DNA of 64,000 bases from Paenibacillus_AR mesotrionivorans (GTDB taxonomy: Bacteria; Bacillota; Bacilli; Paenibacillales; NBRC-103111), in the NCBI RefSeq assembly GCF_046098205.1, contig NZ_JBJURJ010000019.1:62001-126000 (forward strand). The letters are read 5' to 3'. Below the pieces are notes generated by a model. It was not told where the DNA came from. It saw nothing but the letters and a program-made list of their open reading frames with translations, and did no database searches. The position numbers and the translations under genes are program-made. How positions within the stretch are numbered: the first letter of the stretch is position 1; the number at the start of each line of letters is the position of its first letter. This document shows, piece after piece, positions 27,151 through 36,154 of this stretch.

Positions 27151-27214
27151 ATTATAATGAATATCGGAAACGGCCGGATAACGCTATTTTGATATTTTGC
27201 ACTTCAATTTTGAC
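27151..27214 (-). promoter_or_regulatory. System 2 promoter/operator for the permease operon
   Basis: Minus strand: GTCAAAAT (27207-27214) and a second ATCAAAAT 21 bp on, GCGTTATC (27177-27184), exactly 20 nt, then TATAAT (27151-27156). It is in the divergent space before the DUF2264 gene, so it could serve both directions. Confidence 0.65.
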
Positions 27215-27315
27215 ATCTTGCGGGAAGGCTGTATGTCCTCCAGACAGATTGTCGTATAATGAATGCAGGCTGACGATTCCCATTTTTCCATTTGAATGGA
27301 GGCTTCCCATAACCC

Positions 27316-29253
27316 ATGAACCCGTTTCCTTTGCCTATCCGGCAAAATCCGCTTCAGACAAAATCCGATCTGCAGCAAGCCTTCCGGCAGCTCACGGATC
27401 CGCTTATGCCTTATTATTCCTCCGGACGGGCCGGCTTCACCATTGGCAGTACCGGCACCAGCTACAGCGGCAAGGTTGCCGCGATGGAAGGCTTTTCCCG
27501 GATCCTGTGGGGGCTTGTCCCGCTTGTAACCGGGGGTGGCGACAGCCCGCTGTGGGATATGTATATGGAAGGCATCAAAAACGGCACCAACCCGGCACAC
27601 GAAGAATATTGGGGAACGGCAGGCGATTACGACCAGCGCAGTGTGGAAATGGCTGCCTTCGGCCTGGCTCTTGCCCTGGCGCCCGAGAAGCTGGTGGAGG
27701 GCCTAGGCCGGGATGGCCTGGAGCAATTGACCGCCTGGCTGGCCCCTATCAATAACCATAAGCTGTGGGACTGCAACTGGCTCCTGTTCCGGGTGATGGT
27801 ACAGATGGGCTTCCGCAAGGCAGGCCTGCCTTATGACAAAGCACTGACGGAAGAGACCCTGGATGCTATCGAACCTTTCTATATGGAGGACGGCTGGTAT
27901 GCCGACGGCTTGAAGGGTCAGGCTCACAGTGATTATTATGTACCTTTTGCCATCCATTATTACGGATTGCTGTATGCGAGCTTTATGGAGGAGGAGGATC
28001 CGGTCCGCTCTGCGCTGTACAAGGAACGGGCCGTGCAATTTGCCGGGCAGTTCATCCACTGGTTTGCCGAGGACGGAAGTGCACTCCCCTACGGACGCAG
28101 CCTGACCTACCGCTTCTCCCAAGCCGCCTTCTGGTGTGTGATGGCCTTCACCGGTTTGGATACCCCTTATTCCATCGGTGTGATAAAAGGGCTTGTTCTG
28201 CGGCATCTGCGCTGGTGGTTTGCCCAGCCGATTTTTACCCCTGACGGCCTGCTGACCATCGGCTATACGTATCCCAACCTGGTGATGGGCGAAAACTACA
28301 ATTCTCCCGGGTCACCCTATTGGGCCATGAAAAGCTTCCTGGTGCTGGCGCTCCCGGATGATCATCCCTTCTGGACTGCGGAGGAGGAAGCAATGCCCCT
28401 GTTGGAGGCGTCGGTTGTGCAGAAGGCCCCCCATTTGGTGCTTTGCCGCCAGGCGGAGGTGCCGCATGTAACAGCCTTCAATTCCGGGCATACCTCGTCT
28501 AATGAGCATACCCATACCTCCGCGAAATATGAAAAATTCGCCTACTCCACCTTTTTCGGGTTCAGCGTACCCCGGGCGGAATGGGGGTTGGCTCAAGGCG
28601 CCTTTGACTCCATGCTGGCCTTGGCCGAAGGAGATAATCTGTACCGGGTGAAACGGCGCTGCGAGGAGACCCGCGTGGACGAGGGGCTCATCTATACCCG
28701 CTGGAAGCCGTGGGCGGATGTGGAGGTTCGCACCTGGATCATTCCCGGCCTGCCGTGGCATGTGCGGGTCCACCGCATCGCCACCGGCCGGGTGCTGGAC
28801 GGTGCGGAAGGCGGCTTCGCCCTGGGCATCGAAGGGCCGGGCTCCGGTGGTTGGCTGCCGGGCGGCAGCATTGTACCGGCGCGGCCGTACAGCACGGTGC
28901 CGCCGCAGGAGGCGGAGAGCAGCGGGAACGCCGCCTATGCTGCCTACGGCAGAGGCGCCAGCGGCGTGAAGCTGCTCTACGGGAGCGGGCAGGCGGAGCT
29001 GTTGACGCCGCAGGCCAACACCAACATCATGGTGAGCCGGACCGTGATCCCCACGGTTCGCACCCATATAGAAGCTGGAGCCACTGCATGGCTGGCCGTG
29101 GCCGTATACGGCGAAGCCTTCGGCGCAAAAGGCTACGGTGCCGGAGCTTGGGCTGCTGCGCCAAGAGCGCAGGTGGTGGACGGCGAACTGCAGGTTTATA
29201 CCGATGCAGGCGGTACAATCGAGCCGGCGTTCCGGGTGAGGTTGGACGCGTAG
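27316..29253 (+). CDS. DUF2264 family protein, probable cytoplasmic glycosidase
   Basis: 645 residues. The N-terminal about 350 residues match the DUF2264 family: NPFPLPIRQNPLQTKSDLQQ, AAMEGFSRILWGLVPL, INNHKLWDCNWLLFRVM and GQAHSDYYVPFAIHYYGL. They would form an alpha-helical barrel with acidic and aromatic residues in the centre. The C-terminal about 270 residues are beta-rich. There is no signal peptide. The family is common in pectin and arabinogalactan loci. From memory, some relatives are placed in a beta-glucuronidase family (GH154), but I cannot verify that here. It is divergent from the system 2 transporter and probably coregulated with it. The nearest ribosome site (GGAGG) is 13 nt from the ATG, longer than usual. 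Confidence 0.85.
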   Translation: MNPFPLPIRQNPLQTKSDLQQAFRQLTDPLMPYYSSGRAGFTIGSTGTSYSGKVAAMEGFSRILWGLVPLVTGGGDSPLWDMYMEGIKNGTNPAHEEYWGTAGDYDQRSVEMAAFGLALALAPEKLVEGLGRDGLEQLTAWLAPINNHKLWDCNWLLFRVMVQMGFRKAGLPYDKALTEETLDAIEPFYMEDGWYADGLKGQAHSDYYVPFAIHYYGLLYASFMEEEDPVRSALYKERAVQFAGQFIHWFAEDGSALPYGRSLTYRFSQAAFWCVMAFTGLDTPYSIGVIKGLVLRHLRWWFAQPIFTPDGLLTIGYTYPNLVMGENYNSPGSPYWAMKSFLVLALPDDHPFWTAEEEAMPLLEASVVQKAPHLVLCRQAEVPHVTAFNSGHTSSNEHTHTSAKYEKFAYSTFFGFSVPRAEWGLAQGAFDSMLALAEGDNLYRVKRRCEETRVDEGLIYTRWKPWADVEVRTWIIPGLPWHVRVHRIATGRVLDGAEGGFALGIEGPGSGGWLPGGSIVPARPYSTVPPQEAESSGNAAYAAYGRGASGVKLLYGSGQAELLTPQANTNIMVSRTVIPTVRTHIEAGATAWLAVAVYGEAFGAKGYGAGAWAAAPRAQVVDGELQVYTDAGGTIEPAFRVRLDA

Positions 29254-29282
29254 CACCGCCCTCCATAGCGTAAAAAGCATAG

Positions 29283-29323
29283 AAAACCCGCCAGGGAGTA
29301 AGCTTCCCTGGCGGGTTTTGTTT
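29283..29323 (+). terminator. Terminator after the DUF2264 gene
   Basis: AAAACCCGCCAGGG pairs perfectly with CCCTGGCGGGTTTT around a 9-nt loop, followed by GTTT. It is strong and could work on both strands. Confidence 0.88.
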
Positions 29324-29396
29324 AACGGTAACGGTTGGTTCGTTAGGTAGTGAAAAGTTGGCTGCTGCTGAGGATGGCGCATACCCCACCGCTGAA

Positions 29397-29633
29397 CCTA
29401 ACGGACTGAGGAGGCTGGTTCTCAGGCCAGCGGCAAGGAGATCCTTGATCCTAACGGACTGAGGATACCCTATTTGCCGAAAAAACAGGGTTTTGAGATT
29501 TTTACGGACCCACAATCCGCTATTCCGCTCATTCTGCCCACTTAGACCCTCTTATCCGCACAATAAGGTCCCTACGGTCCGTTCAGCAGAAAAACCAAGG
29601 CTAGCTTGCGAAATAGCGGAACCACGGTCCGTT
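29397..29633. repeat. Second 50-bp-period array in inverted orientation
   Basis: CCTAACGGACTGAGGA occurs at 29397 and 29450, with TTACGGACC at 29502. In the opposite orientation CGGTCCGTT occurs at 29576 and 29626, exactly 50 bp apart. The plan is like that of 19786-20062 but with GGAC in place of GGAA. It fills the space between the DUF2264 terminator and the end of the GH42 gene. Confidence 0.7.
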
Positions 29634-29697
29634 ACACCCTACACTTCAACCGCATTCGTGCTACGAACAACACTTTGGTACTCGCGGAGTTCCCCCT

Positions 29698-31713
29698 CTA
29701 TTCGAGCCTCAGTATCATCACACCGTACCCGTTTACCTCCACTGTCCCGGTCACCCTGCTGCCGGTTAACAGATCCTCCGCCGCCAGCCCGCCCAGATGG
29801 ATGGAAGCAGCAGCAGGATTATGGTTCAGCACAAAGGTGAACACGGCCCCGTCCTTCTTCCGCTGCACCAGCTCGACACCCGTATCCGCGCCGAACGGGG
29901 CAGTGACACCGGCTTGTGTGCACAAGGTCCGGCAGAGGTCGGCGATCATCCTGTCCTCCGCGTCCGCTGCCACATAATAAGCTTTGCCTGCGCCAAACTC
30001 ATTGACCGTCAGCGCCGGCATTCCCGCGTAGAAATCCTCCCCATACACCGCCAGGGCTTGCGCTCCCTCCAGATGAAGGAGATCACACAGCAGGCCGCAT
30101 TCATATTCGCCCTGCACCTGGCCGAAGCCGCCCTGCAGTACCACCCGGTTTTTCATCTCCGGCAGCAGGCTGTCGATCTCCTCCACCCAGATGCCAAGCA
30201 GCTTCCGCAGCTCACCCGGATACCCGCCCAGCTTCACCCGGTCGTTCTCGTCCACGATCCCGCTGAAGAATGTGGTGACAAAGGTGCCGCCGTTCTGGAC
30301 AAAAGCCTCCAGCCGCTCCGCCACCCCAGGCTTCATCATATACAGCACCGGCGCGATAACCAGCTTGTATTTGGAGAAGTCCGACAAGGGGCTGATCACA
30401 TCCACACCAATATGGGCATCATAGAAGGCCTTGTAATATTTCTGGGCTTGCTTCAGATAATCCAGATCCACGCTTGGGCCGCTGGTGATCTCCACTGCAT
30501 TCCACGTGTCAATGTCGAATAGCAACGCCACATGGTTCTCCGCCACCGCATCAAGCAGCGTATCCCCCAGCACCTCCAGCTCCCGGCCCAGCTGTGCACA
30601 TTCCCGGAATACCCGGGTATTGCCGTGGCCCACATGCTCGATGACCGCGCCGTGGTATTTCTCACAGGCGCCGAAGGACCGGCGCAGCTGGAAGAACATA
30701 ACGGTATCCGCCCCATGGGCCACCGCCTGGTAGCTCCACAGCCGCATCACACCCGGCCGCTTCAGGCTGTTGTACGGCTGCCAGTTCTGCTGGCTGGGGG
30801 TTTGCTCCATCAGCATAAAAGGCTTGCCGTCCTTCAAGCCCCGCATATAATCATGCCGCATGGCTACATTGGTCATGGGCTCATTCATTTGCGGATAGCT
30901 GTCCCAGGAGACCACATCCATCCGCTCGCCCCACTTCTTCAGATCCAGCCCGTTAAATAACCCCCAAATATTCGTGGTAATGGGAATATCCGGCGTAACC
31001 GCCTTAATGGCATCATACTCCGCCTGGTAACAGGCCAGGATGGAATCCGACATAAACCGTTTGTAATCCAGCATCATCCCCTGGAAGCACCGGTTGTCTC
31101 CGTTCAGATTGGACGGCGGCACAATCTCCTCCCAATCATACACGGTGTGGCCCCAGAAGCTCATATTCCAGCGCTTGTTCAGCTCCTCCACCGTCCTGTA
31201 ACGCTCCTTCAGCCACTCCCGGAACCCAGCCGCACACTGCTCACAATAACAATGGGGTCCGTATTCATTGGCCACGTGCCAGATCAGCAGTGCCGGGTGC
31301 TCCTTGTAGCGGAGCGCCATCCGCCGGGCCAGCTCCACCGAAAAACGGCGGTACACCCCGCTGTTGGGGCAAAAATTCACCCGGGAGCCGTGTGTCCGCC
31401 TCCGCCCGTCCACATCCACCGGCAGCACCTCGGGATACTGCCGCGACATCCAGGCGGGCTGGGCGGCGGTGGAGGTAGCCAAACAGGCATAGATGCCGTT
31501 TTCCGCAACAAGATCCAGAATTTTATCCAGCCACTCAAAGGAATAAGTGGTTTCGTCGGGCTGCAGCTTCGCCCAGCTGAACACCGGCAGGGTCACAATA
31601 TTAATGCCCGCCTCCTTAAAAAGCCGCATATCCTCATGCCAGATTTCCTCCGGCCATTGATCGGGATTGTAGTCGCCGCCATACCAGATGGACGGGAGCT
31701 TGGAATTGATCAT
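29698..31713 (-). CDS. GH42 beta-galactosidase
   Basis: 671 residues. A clan GH-A barrel has acid/base E150 in WHVANEYG and nucleophile E303 in FMLMEQTPS. The zinc-binding cysteines of GH42 are present (C115, C155, C157, C160). A trimerisation domain (about 390-600) and a short C-terminal beta-domain follow. There is no signal peptide, so it is cytoplasmic. It removes terminal galactose from imported galacto-oligosaccharides. GGAGG lies 8 nt before the ATG. It is preceded by a perfect 28-bp palindrome and by the LacI regulator gene, in the same orientation. Confidence 0.95.
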   Translation of the reverse strand: MINSKLPSIWYGGDYNPDQWPEEIWHEDMRLFKEAGINIVTLPVFSWAKLQPDETTYSFEWLDKILDLVAENGIYACLATSTAAQPAWMSRQYPEVLPVDVDGRRRTHGSRVNFCPNSGVYRRFSVELARRMALRYKEHPALLIWHVANEYGPHCYCEQCAAGFREWLKERYRTVEELNKRWNMSFWGHTVYDWEEIVPPSNLNGDNRCFQGMMLDYKRFMSDSILACYQAEYDAIKAVTPDIPITTNIWGLFNGLDLKKWGERMDVVSWDSYPQMNEPMTNVAMRHDYMRGLKDGKPFMLMEQTPSQQNWQPYNSLKRPGVMRLWSYQAVAHGADTVMFFQLRRSFGACEKYHGAVIEHVGHGNTRVFRECAQLGRELEVLGDTLLDAVAENHVALLFDIDTWNAVEITSGPSVDLDYLKQAQKYYKAFYDAHIGVDVISPLSDFSKYKLVIAPVLYMMKPGVAERLEAFVQNGGTFVTTFFSGIVDENDRVKLGGYPGELRKLLGIWVEEIDSLLPEMKNRVVLQGGFGQVQGEYECGLLCDLLHLEGAQALAVYGEDFYAGMPALTVNEFGAGKAYYVAADAEDRMIADLCRTLCTQAGVTAPFGADTGVELVQRKKDGAVFTFVLNHNPAAASIHLGGLAAEDLLTGSRVTGTVEVNGYGVMILRLE

Positions 31714-31770
31714 GGGAACATCCTCCGTTCGGTGTCATATAGTTATGGGCATGTGTTGACGGCCGCTTAC

Positions 31771-31798
31771 TGAAACCCATTTCATGAAATGGGTTTCA
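31771..31798. promoter_or_regulatory. Perfect 28-bp palindromic LacI-type operator
   Basis: TGAAACCCATTTCA is followed directly by its exact reverse complement TGAAATGGGTTTCA. It lies 57 bp upstream of the GH42 start and downstream of the lacI-type gene. No T run follows, so it is not a terminator. The left half recurs exactly before GH88 at 19465. Confidence 0.75.
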
Positions 31799-31874
31799 CT
31801 CATAAGCAGAGAAGCTCCGCCAAAGCGCCCTCTTCTCCCCTCATCTTAAAGCAGGTCCTCACATCGGTCAATCC

Positions 31875-32912
31875 TCAAATTCCGGGTATCTCCACAGGGC
31901 CTGTGCTCTGCCGGCAGATCAGCTTCGGCTCCAGGACCGTAAGCTTCCTGCCCTTCTCTCCGCTTATCATCTGATGGAGAAGCTGCACCGCCTGCTCACC
32001 CAGTGCATGGGAATTCTGCGACACAGTGGTAAGCTCGGGCGTAATGGAGGTGGCCAGCAGCGTATCATCGAAGCCGGTAACCGACAGTTCTCCGGGAATG
32101 TCCACCCCTGCCTCCAAAGCCGCCTTCACCGCACCAACCGCTACACTGTCGTTTACACACATGACCGCCGTAGGCCGGTTCTCTTCTGCCAGCACCGTCT
32201 GCATCAAGCTCCGGCCGCACGCAATGGAAAAGCCTCCGTAAAGAACCGTATCCGGCCGGAACGGCAATCCGTTCTCCTCCATCACAGCCTTGAGGGCCTG
32301 CACCTTCTGGACAGTGGCCGTGACGGAGCCTTCACCCCCGATGAAACGGAGCTCACGGTGTCCCAGATCAATCAGGTGCTGTGCTGCCAGCCGGAAGCCT
32401 GCGGCTTCATCCGTGATGACCCGGGGCAAAGAAACCCGCGGCATATTCCCGTTGACCAGCACCACCGGAAGCCGGGAGGCACAATCCACCAGCTCCCGGG
32501 CCAGCTCTGCCTTGGAACGGACCTGATTTATCCGCCCGCCAAGAAAAACAATGCCGTCCACCCGTTTTTCCTGCAGCAGAGCCAGGTACTCCGACTCCTT
32601 CTCCTGCTCCCCCATAGTGTTGCACAGGAAAATCGCATAACCTCTCGCCCGTGCCTCCTTCTCCGCACCAAGAAATACCTCCGGAAAGAAAGGATTCCCA
32701 ATATCGGGCATAATCATGCCGATCATGCCGCTTTCCTTTTTGATCAGGCTTCGTGCCAAAGCGTTGGGCTGGAACTGGTGTTTATTGATCACCTCCAGAA
32801 CCCTCTCCCGGGTGCTGGCCTTAACCGGAGCGGTGCCGTTCAAAACCCGGGAAACGGTCGCAACCGAAACCCGGGCCTCGTGGGCAATATCATAGACGGT
32901 TATCTGCTTCAT
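31875..32912 (-). CDS. LacI-family transcription regulator
   Basis: 345 residues. The N-terminal helix-turn-helix and hinge have the family signature (TVYDIAHEARVSVATVSRVLNG, then the hinge around NALARSLIKK). The periplasmic-binding-like effector domain runs from about 60 to 335 (MIMPDIGNPFFPEVF, CVNDSVAVGAVKAA, LSVTGFDDTLLA). The ATG has GAGGG 8 nt upstream. It lies 162 bp before the GH42 gene in the same direction. The palindromes before GH42 and GH88 are its obvious candidate sites. The effector is probably galactose, a galactobiose or a uronate. Confidence 0.93.
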   Translation of the reverse strand: MKQITVYDIAHEARVSVATVSRVLNGTAPVKASTRERVLEVINKHQFQPNALARSLIKKESGMIGMIMPDIGNPFFPEVFLGAEKEARARGYAIFLCNTMGEQEKESEYLALLQEKRVDGIVFLGGRINQVRSKAELARELVDCASRLPVVLVNGNMPRVSLPRVITDEAAGFRLAAQHLIDLGHRELRFIGGEGSVTATVQKVQALKAVMEENGLPFRPDTVLYGGFSIACGRSLMQTVLAEENRPTAVMCVNDSVAVGAVKAALEAGVDIPGELSVTGFDDTLLATSITPELTTVSQNSHALGEQAVQLLHQMISGEKGRKLTVLEPKLICRQSTGPVEIPGI

Positions 32913-32952
32913 GAATGAATCCCTCTCGTATCAAAAATTCCTCGTATGTTCG

Positions 32953-32983
32953 ATTATAGCATGACCGGAGGAGAAACATTCAA
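32953..32983 (-). promoter_or_regulatory. Probable sigma-A promoter of the lacI-type gene
   Basis: Minus strand: TTGAAT (32978-32983), 19 nt, TATAAT (32953-32958), 41 bp before the start codon. The spacer is slightly long. Confidence 0.45.
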
Positions 32984-32993
32984 TAAGGCCTGT

Positions 32994-34415
32994 TCAATTG
33001 CCGTAGATCTTAACCTCCCACAGTCTGGGCGTATACCAGTTGTTGGGATTATTATGAAGCACCGCTTTGACCATATTGATCCGCACGTACCGGGCCGAAA
33101 CCGATAACGTATCGGATGTGAAACCGTAGGTGGTGTTATTGGTGCGGTCCAGAGCGACCGTCCAATTGACGTTATCCGAGCTAGTTTCTATTTTGTATTG
33201 ATAATACCCTTCGGAGCCCTTCATCATCCACCAGGAAATCTGCACATTCTTGACCGTTTTGGCAGCTCCAAGATCCACCTTCCACCAGTGGGGCCACGTC
33301 GCCCCGGTGCCGGTCCACTCCGTTTGGTAATTCCCGTCATTGGCATACCCCGCCGGAGTGGTTCCCGCCGCGGATTGGGCCGTTGCCGTTTTCCCTTGGG
33401 ACAGCAGCGTACCGTTGGGCACACCGGTTACCGCTCCAGTAGCCGCATCAAGGCTGACGGTGTCATAATAATCCATGGAAGCGGTGGTTCCATTCAGCGT
33501 CAGAGGCAGCCAGACATACCGGGAATCCCCCAAAGCACCGGATTTCCAGCGGTCCCCGGCATACAGGTACGAGGTGGTGCTGGTCCCTTGAACCGTGAAG
33601 ATGAAGGCGGGCTGCGAATAAAAGGTGGATGAGTTGCCGATGGGCTTCAGCTCCGACCAAGGCCCGTTGATGCTGGCTGCTGTGGAATACATAGCCTGAT
33701 TGGGATACCAGCCGGTGGCTCCGGAGGTAATCAGGTAATAGGTTGAACCCTTCTTCACAACAGCCGGCGCTTCCCGGTGGTCCCCTTCGTAGATCATATT
33801 TAATTCGGAGTCGATGCCCAAATAATCCGGGGTCAGTCTGTATAAGCGGAGATTATAGTTATTGTCGGAGGAGGAGAAAAGATAGGCCTTCCCGTCCGTA
33901 TCCTTAAAAATGGTCATATCTCTGGAAGCGTTTCCATTTGGTTGAAAGCTTCCCCGATACGTAAACGGGCCCACCGGTGTGGTCGAGGTGGCCACGGCAA
34001 CCCTTGCCAGGGTGTACCCCGCGCCGTCCTCATAATGCGCCCACATCACATATTGGCCTGTGGCTTCGTTATAAATAACCTTGGGGCGTTCGATTTTGGC
34101 GTACTCCAGCTCGGGATCAGAGGTGGTTTTCAGAACATAGCTGCGCCAGGTCCAATTTTTCAGATCCGTAGAGGAGTAGACACATACCGCTTTAAAGTTG
34201 GCGCTGTTGTGTATTTTATCCTCCCCATACCAGTAATACGTGGACCCCACCTGCAGGATCGAACCGCCGTGGGCCTGAATGGAGCCGTTGGTCACATCCT
34301 TCCAGGCAGCGCCGTTAGCCACCGTCTGGGGAGCCGCTTCAGCAGGCTTCAGACCAGCCGGAAGAAACCCTGCAAACAACGCACAAAAGAGAAGAAGCTT
34401 TACCCAACCTTTCAT
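32994..34415 (-). CDS. Secreted GH43 exo-beta-1,3-galactanase-like enzyme with CBM32-type domain
   Basis: 473 residues. Signal peptide (about 1-28), a GH43 five-bladed domain (about 30-325), then an F5/8 type C (CBM32-like) domain (about 337-473). SIQAHGGSILQVGSTYYWYG is typical of the GH43 subfamily of galactan 1,3-beta-galactosidases (subfamily 24). As in that group, the usual catalytic-base Asp is missing from the first blade. E109 (IERPKV), E215 (REAPAV) and Q268 (SQPAF) sit where known members have two Glu and a Gln. It would trim galactose from the beta-1,3-galactan backbone of type II arabinogalactan outside the cell. The start could be the ATG at 34415 or the adjacent TTG; the ATG fits the GGAG spacing. 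Confidence 0.85.
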   Translation of the reverse strand: MKGWVKLLLFCALFAGFLPAGLKPAEAAPQTVANGAAWKDVTNGSIQAHGGSILQVGSTYYWYGEDKIHNSANFKAVCVYSSTDLKNWTWRSYVLKTTSDPELEYAKIERPKVIYNEATGQYVMWAHYEDGAGYTLARVAVATSTTPVGPFTYRGSFQPNGNASRDMTIFKDTDGKAYLFSSSDNNYNLRLYRLTPDYLGIDSELNMIYEGDHREAPAVVKKGSTYYLITSGATGWYPNQAMYSTAASINGPWSELKPIGNSSTFYSQPAFIFTVQGTSTTSYLYAGDRWKSGALGDSRYVWLPLTLNGTTASMDYYDTVSLDAATGAVTGVPNGTLLSQGKTATAQSAAGTTPAGYANDGNYQTEWTGTGATWPHWWKVDLGAAKTVKNVQISWWMMKGSEGYYQYKIETSSDNVNWTVALDRTNNTTYGFTSDTLSVSARYVRINMVKAVLHNNPNNWYTPRLWEVKIYGN

Positions 34416-34464
34416 CAATGATCTCTCCTTTCGAATGTAAAGCTATAGTAGATCGTTATCCTGA

Positions 34465-34505
34465 TGAAAAAAAGTGCCGGGCACACATCCTCTACCCGGC
34501 ACTTT
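34465..34505 (-). terminator. Terminator of the LplABC-like operon
   Basis: AAAGTGCCGGG pairs perfectly with CCCGGCACTTT around a 13-nt loop, with a T run on the minus strand. It lies 11 bases after the binding protein gene. Confidence 0.85.
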
Positions 34506-34515
34506 CCTCATGGTG

Positions 34516-36090
34516 TCACTTGATACTCTTCTCGGCGGTATACGCCAGCCACTGCTTTTTATACTCCGACTGCACCTTTTCCAAACCTGCGGTTTTGGCC
34601 TTGCCCAGGAAGGTTTTGATGCCCTCGTCTACATTGGCGATCTGGCCTGCATAGAGCGGGAACAAATACTGCTTCACCACCTGCTCCAGCGCTGCCCGCT
34701 CCGCCTGGTATCCGCTGTAATCCTCAGCGAAACCAAGGAATATATCCGGCTTTTGAATCTTATCCAGCTCGGCGAAGATCTGCTTCACCGTGTCATAACC
34801 CGGATCAAACAGCATTATTTCCGGATTCCGCCAAGCCCAGCCGTTCATGGATTCCCGGGGGAAGCCGTTGGAGTTTTTGTCGCCCAGCATTTTATAATAG
34901 CCGTTTTCCACTGCAAAATTCTTGCCCTCAATCCCGTATTGGGTCAGCCAGTTATAGCGTTTGTCGGTGACCAGCTTCTCATAGAAGGCCAACGCCCGTT
35001 CCGCATTTTTGCTGCTCTTCGGGACGGCATAGCCGTTGTGGATCGGATGCACCGGCGTGGCAAAGCCATTGGACAACCCGTAGGGGGAGTACCCCAAATC
35101 CCAATCCGGGTGAGCCGATTTGATCTTTTGCAGGCTGTCATTGTAGCGGGTGGGATTGTCCCCGATAATGGCGGCTGTTTTGCCGTTCACCAAAAGATCC
35201 GTGGTAGCGTCCTTGATATTCAGCACATTCTTCGGGAAGTAGCCCTTGTCAGCCCAGCTCTTCATGGTCAGCATATCCTGCTTGAACTCATCCGACTCCC
35301 AATAGGAATAAACATCGTTGGGTTTGTTATACTGGATGCCCAATCCGTATGGAACCGCCCCTACCCAACCGCGGAATTCACGGAAGCCGTTAATCACCCC
35401 ATCAATGGCGGCGTTGGCCGTCAGCGGGGTCATGGTGGGCTCATTCTTCTTGATGCCGTCCAGATAGGCCTCGAAGGTCTTCATATCCGTCGGCTTCGGC
35501 AAATTGTATTTCTTGCGCAGGTCCTCCCGCCATACAAAACCTCCGGTGACATATTCCTTGTAGGTGGACGGCACTGTATAGATTTTGCCGTTGATCTTCA
35601 CGGCCTCCCACATGTCCTTGGGTACGAAGGAATAGAGCTTGGGCGCTGCCTTAGGCAGGAGATCGCCGATGTCCATAAACGCTCCGCTTTTGGCATACGC
35701 CTGGAACTCCGCCCACTCGGTAGTATAGATCAGATCCGCATCCTGCCCGGAAGACAGGAGCAGCTTATACTTCTGCTGCCAGTCGGTCCAGGTGGTGTAA
35801 TTGAACTTCACCGTGGCATTCAAATCCGCCAGGGCCAGCTTGTTCACCTCTGCTTCAATCACCGACAGGTCCTTGGGGGCGCTGCCCAGCATGTAGAACT
35901 GGAGCTCCACCTTCTTGGAGGTGTCAATCCCCGGTTTCGCCGTAGCCTGTGCGGCAGCGCTTGCGCCTGCAGACGCACTGGGGCTTGCAGTTGCTGCCTG
36001 GTCGTCCTTGCCTGCACAGCCCGCAAGAGCGGTGACAGCCAAGGAAGCGGCAAGGGCAACGGCTGCGGATTTTCTTTTGTACAATTTCAT
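34516..36090 (-). CDS. LplA-like sugar-binding lipoprotein
   Basis: 524 residues. The signal peptide ends at LAGC (C25), followed by an Ala/Ser/Thr linker. The mature protein resembles LplA/YtcQ-type binding proteins (FKFNYTTWTDWQQKYKL-like region, GFVWREDLRKKYNLPKP, VIGDNPTRYND). The long C-terminal region (about 400-524) is usual for this class. It is third in the order permease, permease, binding protein, like the lpl operon of Bacillus subtilis, and lies 64 bp after the second permease gene. It probably binds di- to oligosaccharides for import. Confidence 0.92.
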   Translation of the reverse strand: MKLYKRKSAAVALAASLAVTALAGCAGKDDQAATASPSASAGASAAAQATAKPGIDTSKKVELQFYMLGSAPKDLSVIEAEVNKLALADLNATVKFNYTTWTDWQQKYKLLLSSGQDADLIYTTEWAEFQAYAKSGAFMDIGDLLPKAAPKLYSFVPKDMWEAVKINGKIYTVPSTYKEYVTGGFVWREDLRKKYNLPKPTDMKTFEAYLDGIKKNEPTMTPLTANAAIDGVINGFREFRGWVGAVPYGLGIQYNKPNDVYSYWESDEFKQDMLTMKSWADKGYFPKNVLNIKDATTDLLVNGKTAAIIGDNPTRYNDSLQKIKSAHPDWDLGYSPYGLSNGFATPVHPIHNGYAVPKSSKNAERALAFYEKLVTDKRYNWLTQYGIEGKNFAVENGYYKMLGDKNSNGFPRESMNGWAWRNPEIMLFDPGYDTVKQIFAELDKIQKPDIFLGFAEDYSGYQAERAALEQVVKQYLFPLYAGQIANVDEGIKTFLGKAKTAGLEKVQSEYKKQWLAYTAEKSIK

Positions 36091-36154
36091 GTGAATCCTC
36101 CCTTTTCATGTCCATGAATATGTTAACCGGCCCTGGATAACCCATAAGCCAGGT

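Noticed and set aside
31771..31798. Palindrome as a transcription terminator
   Set aside because: There is no loop and no T run on either strand; an operator fits better.
33927..33940. GGAAGCGTTTCC-type cre-like palindrome
   Set aside because: It lies inside the GH43 coding sequence and misses the consensus at two symmetrical positions.
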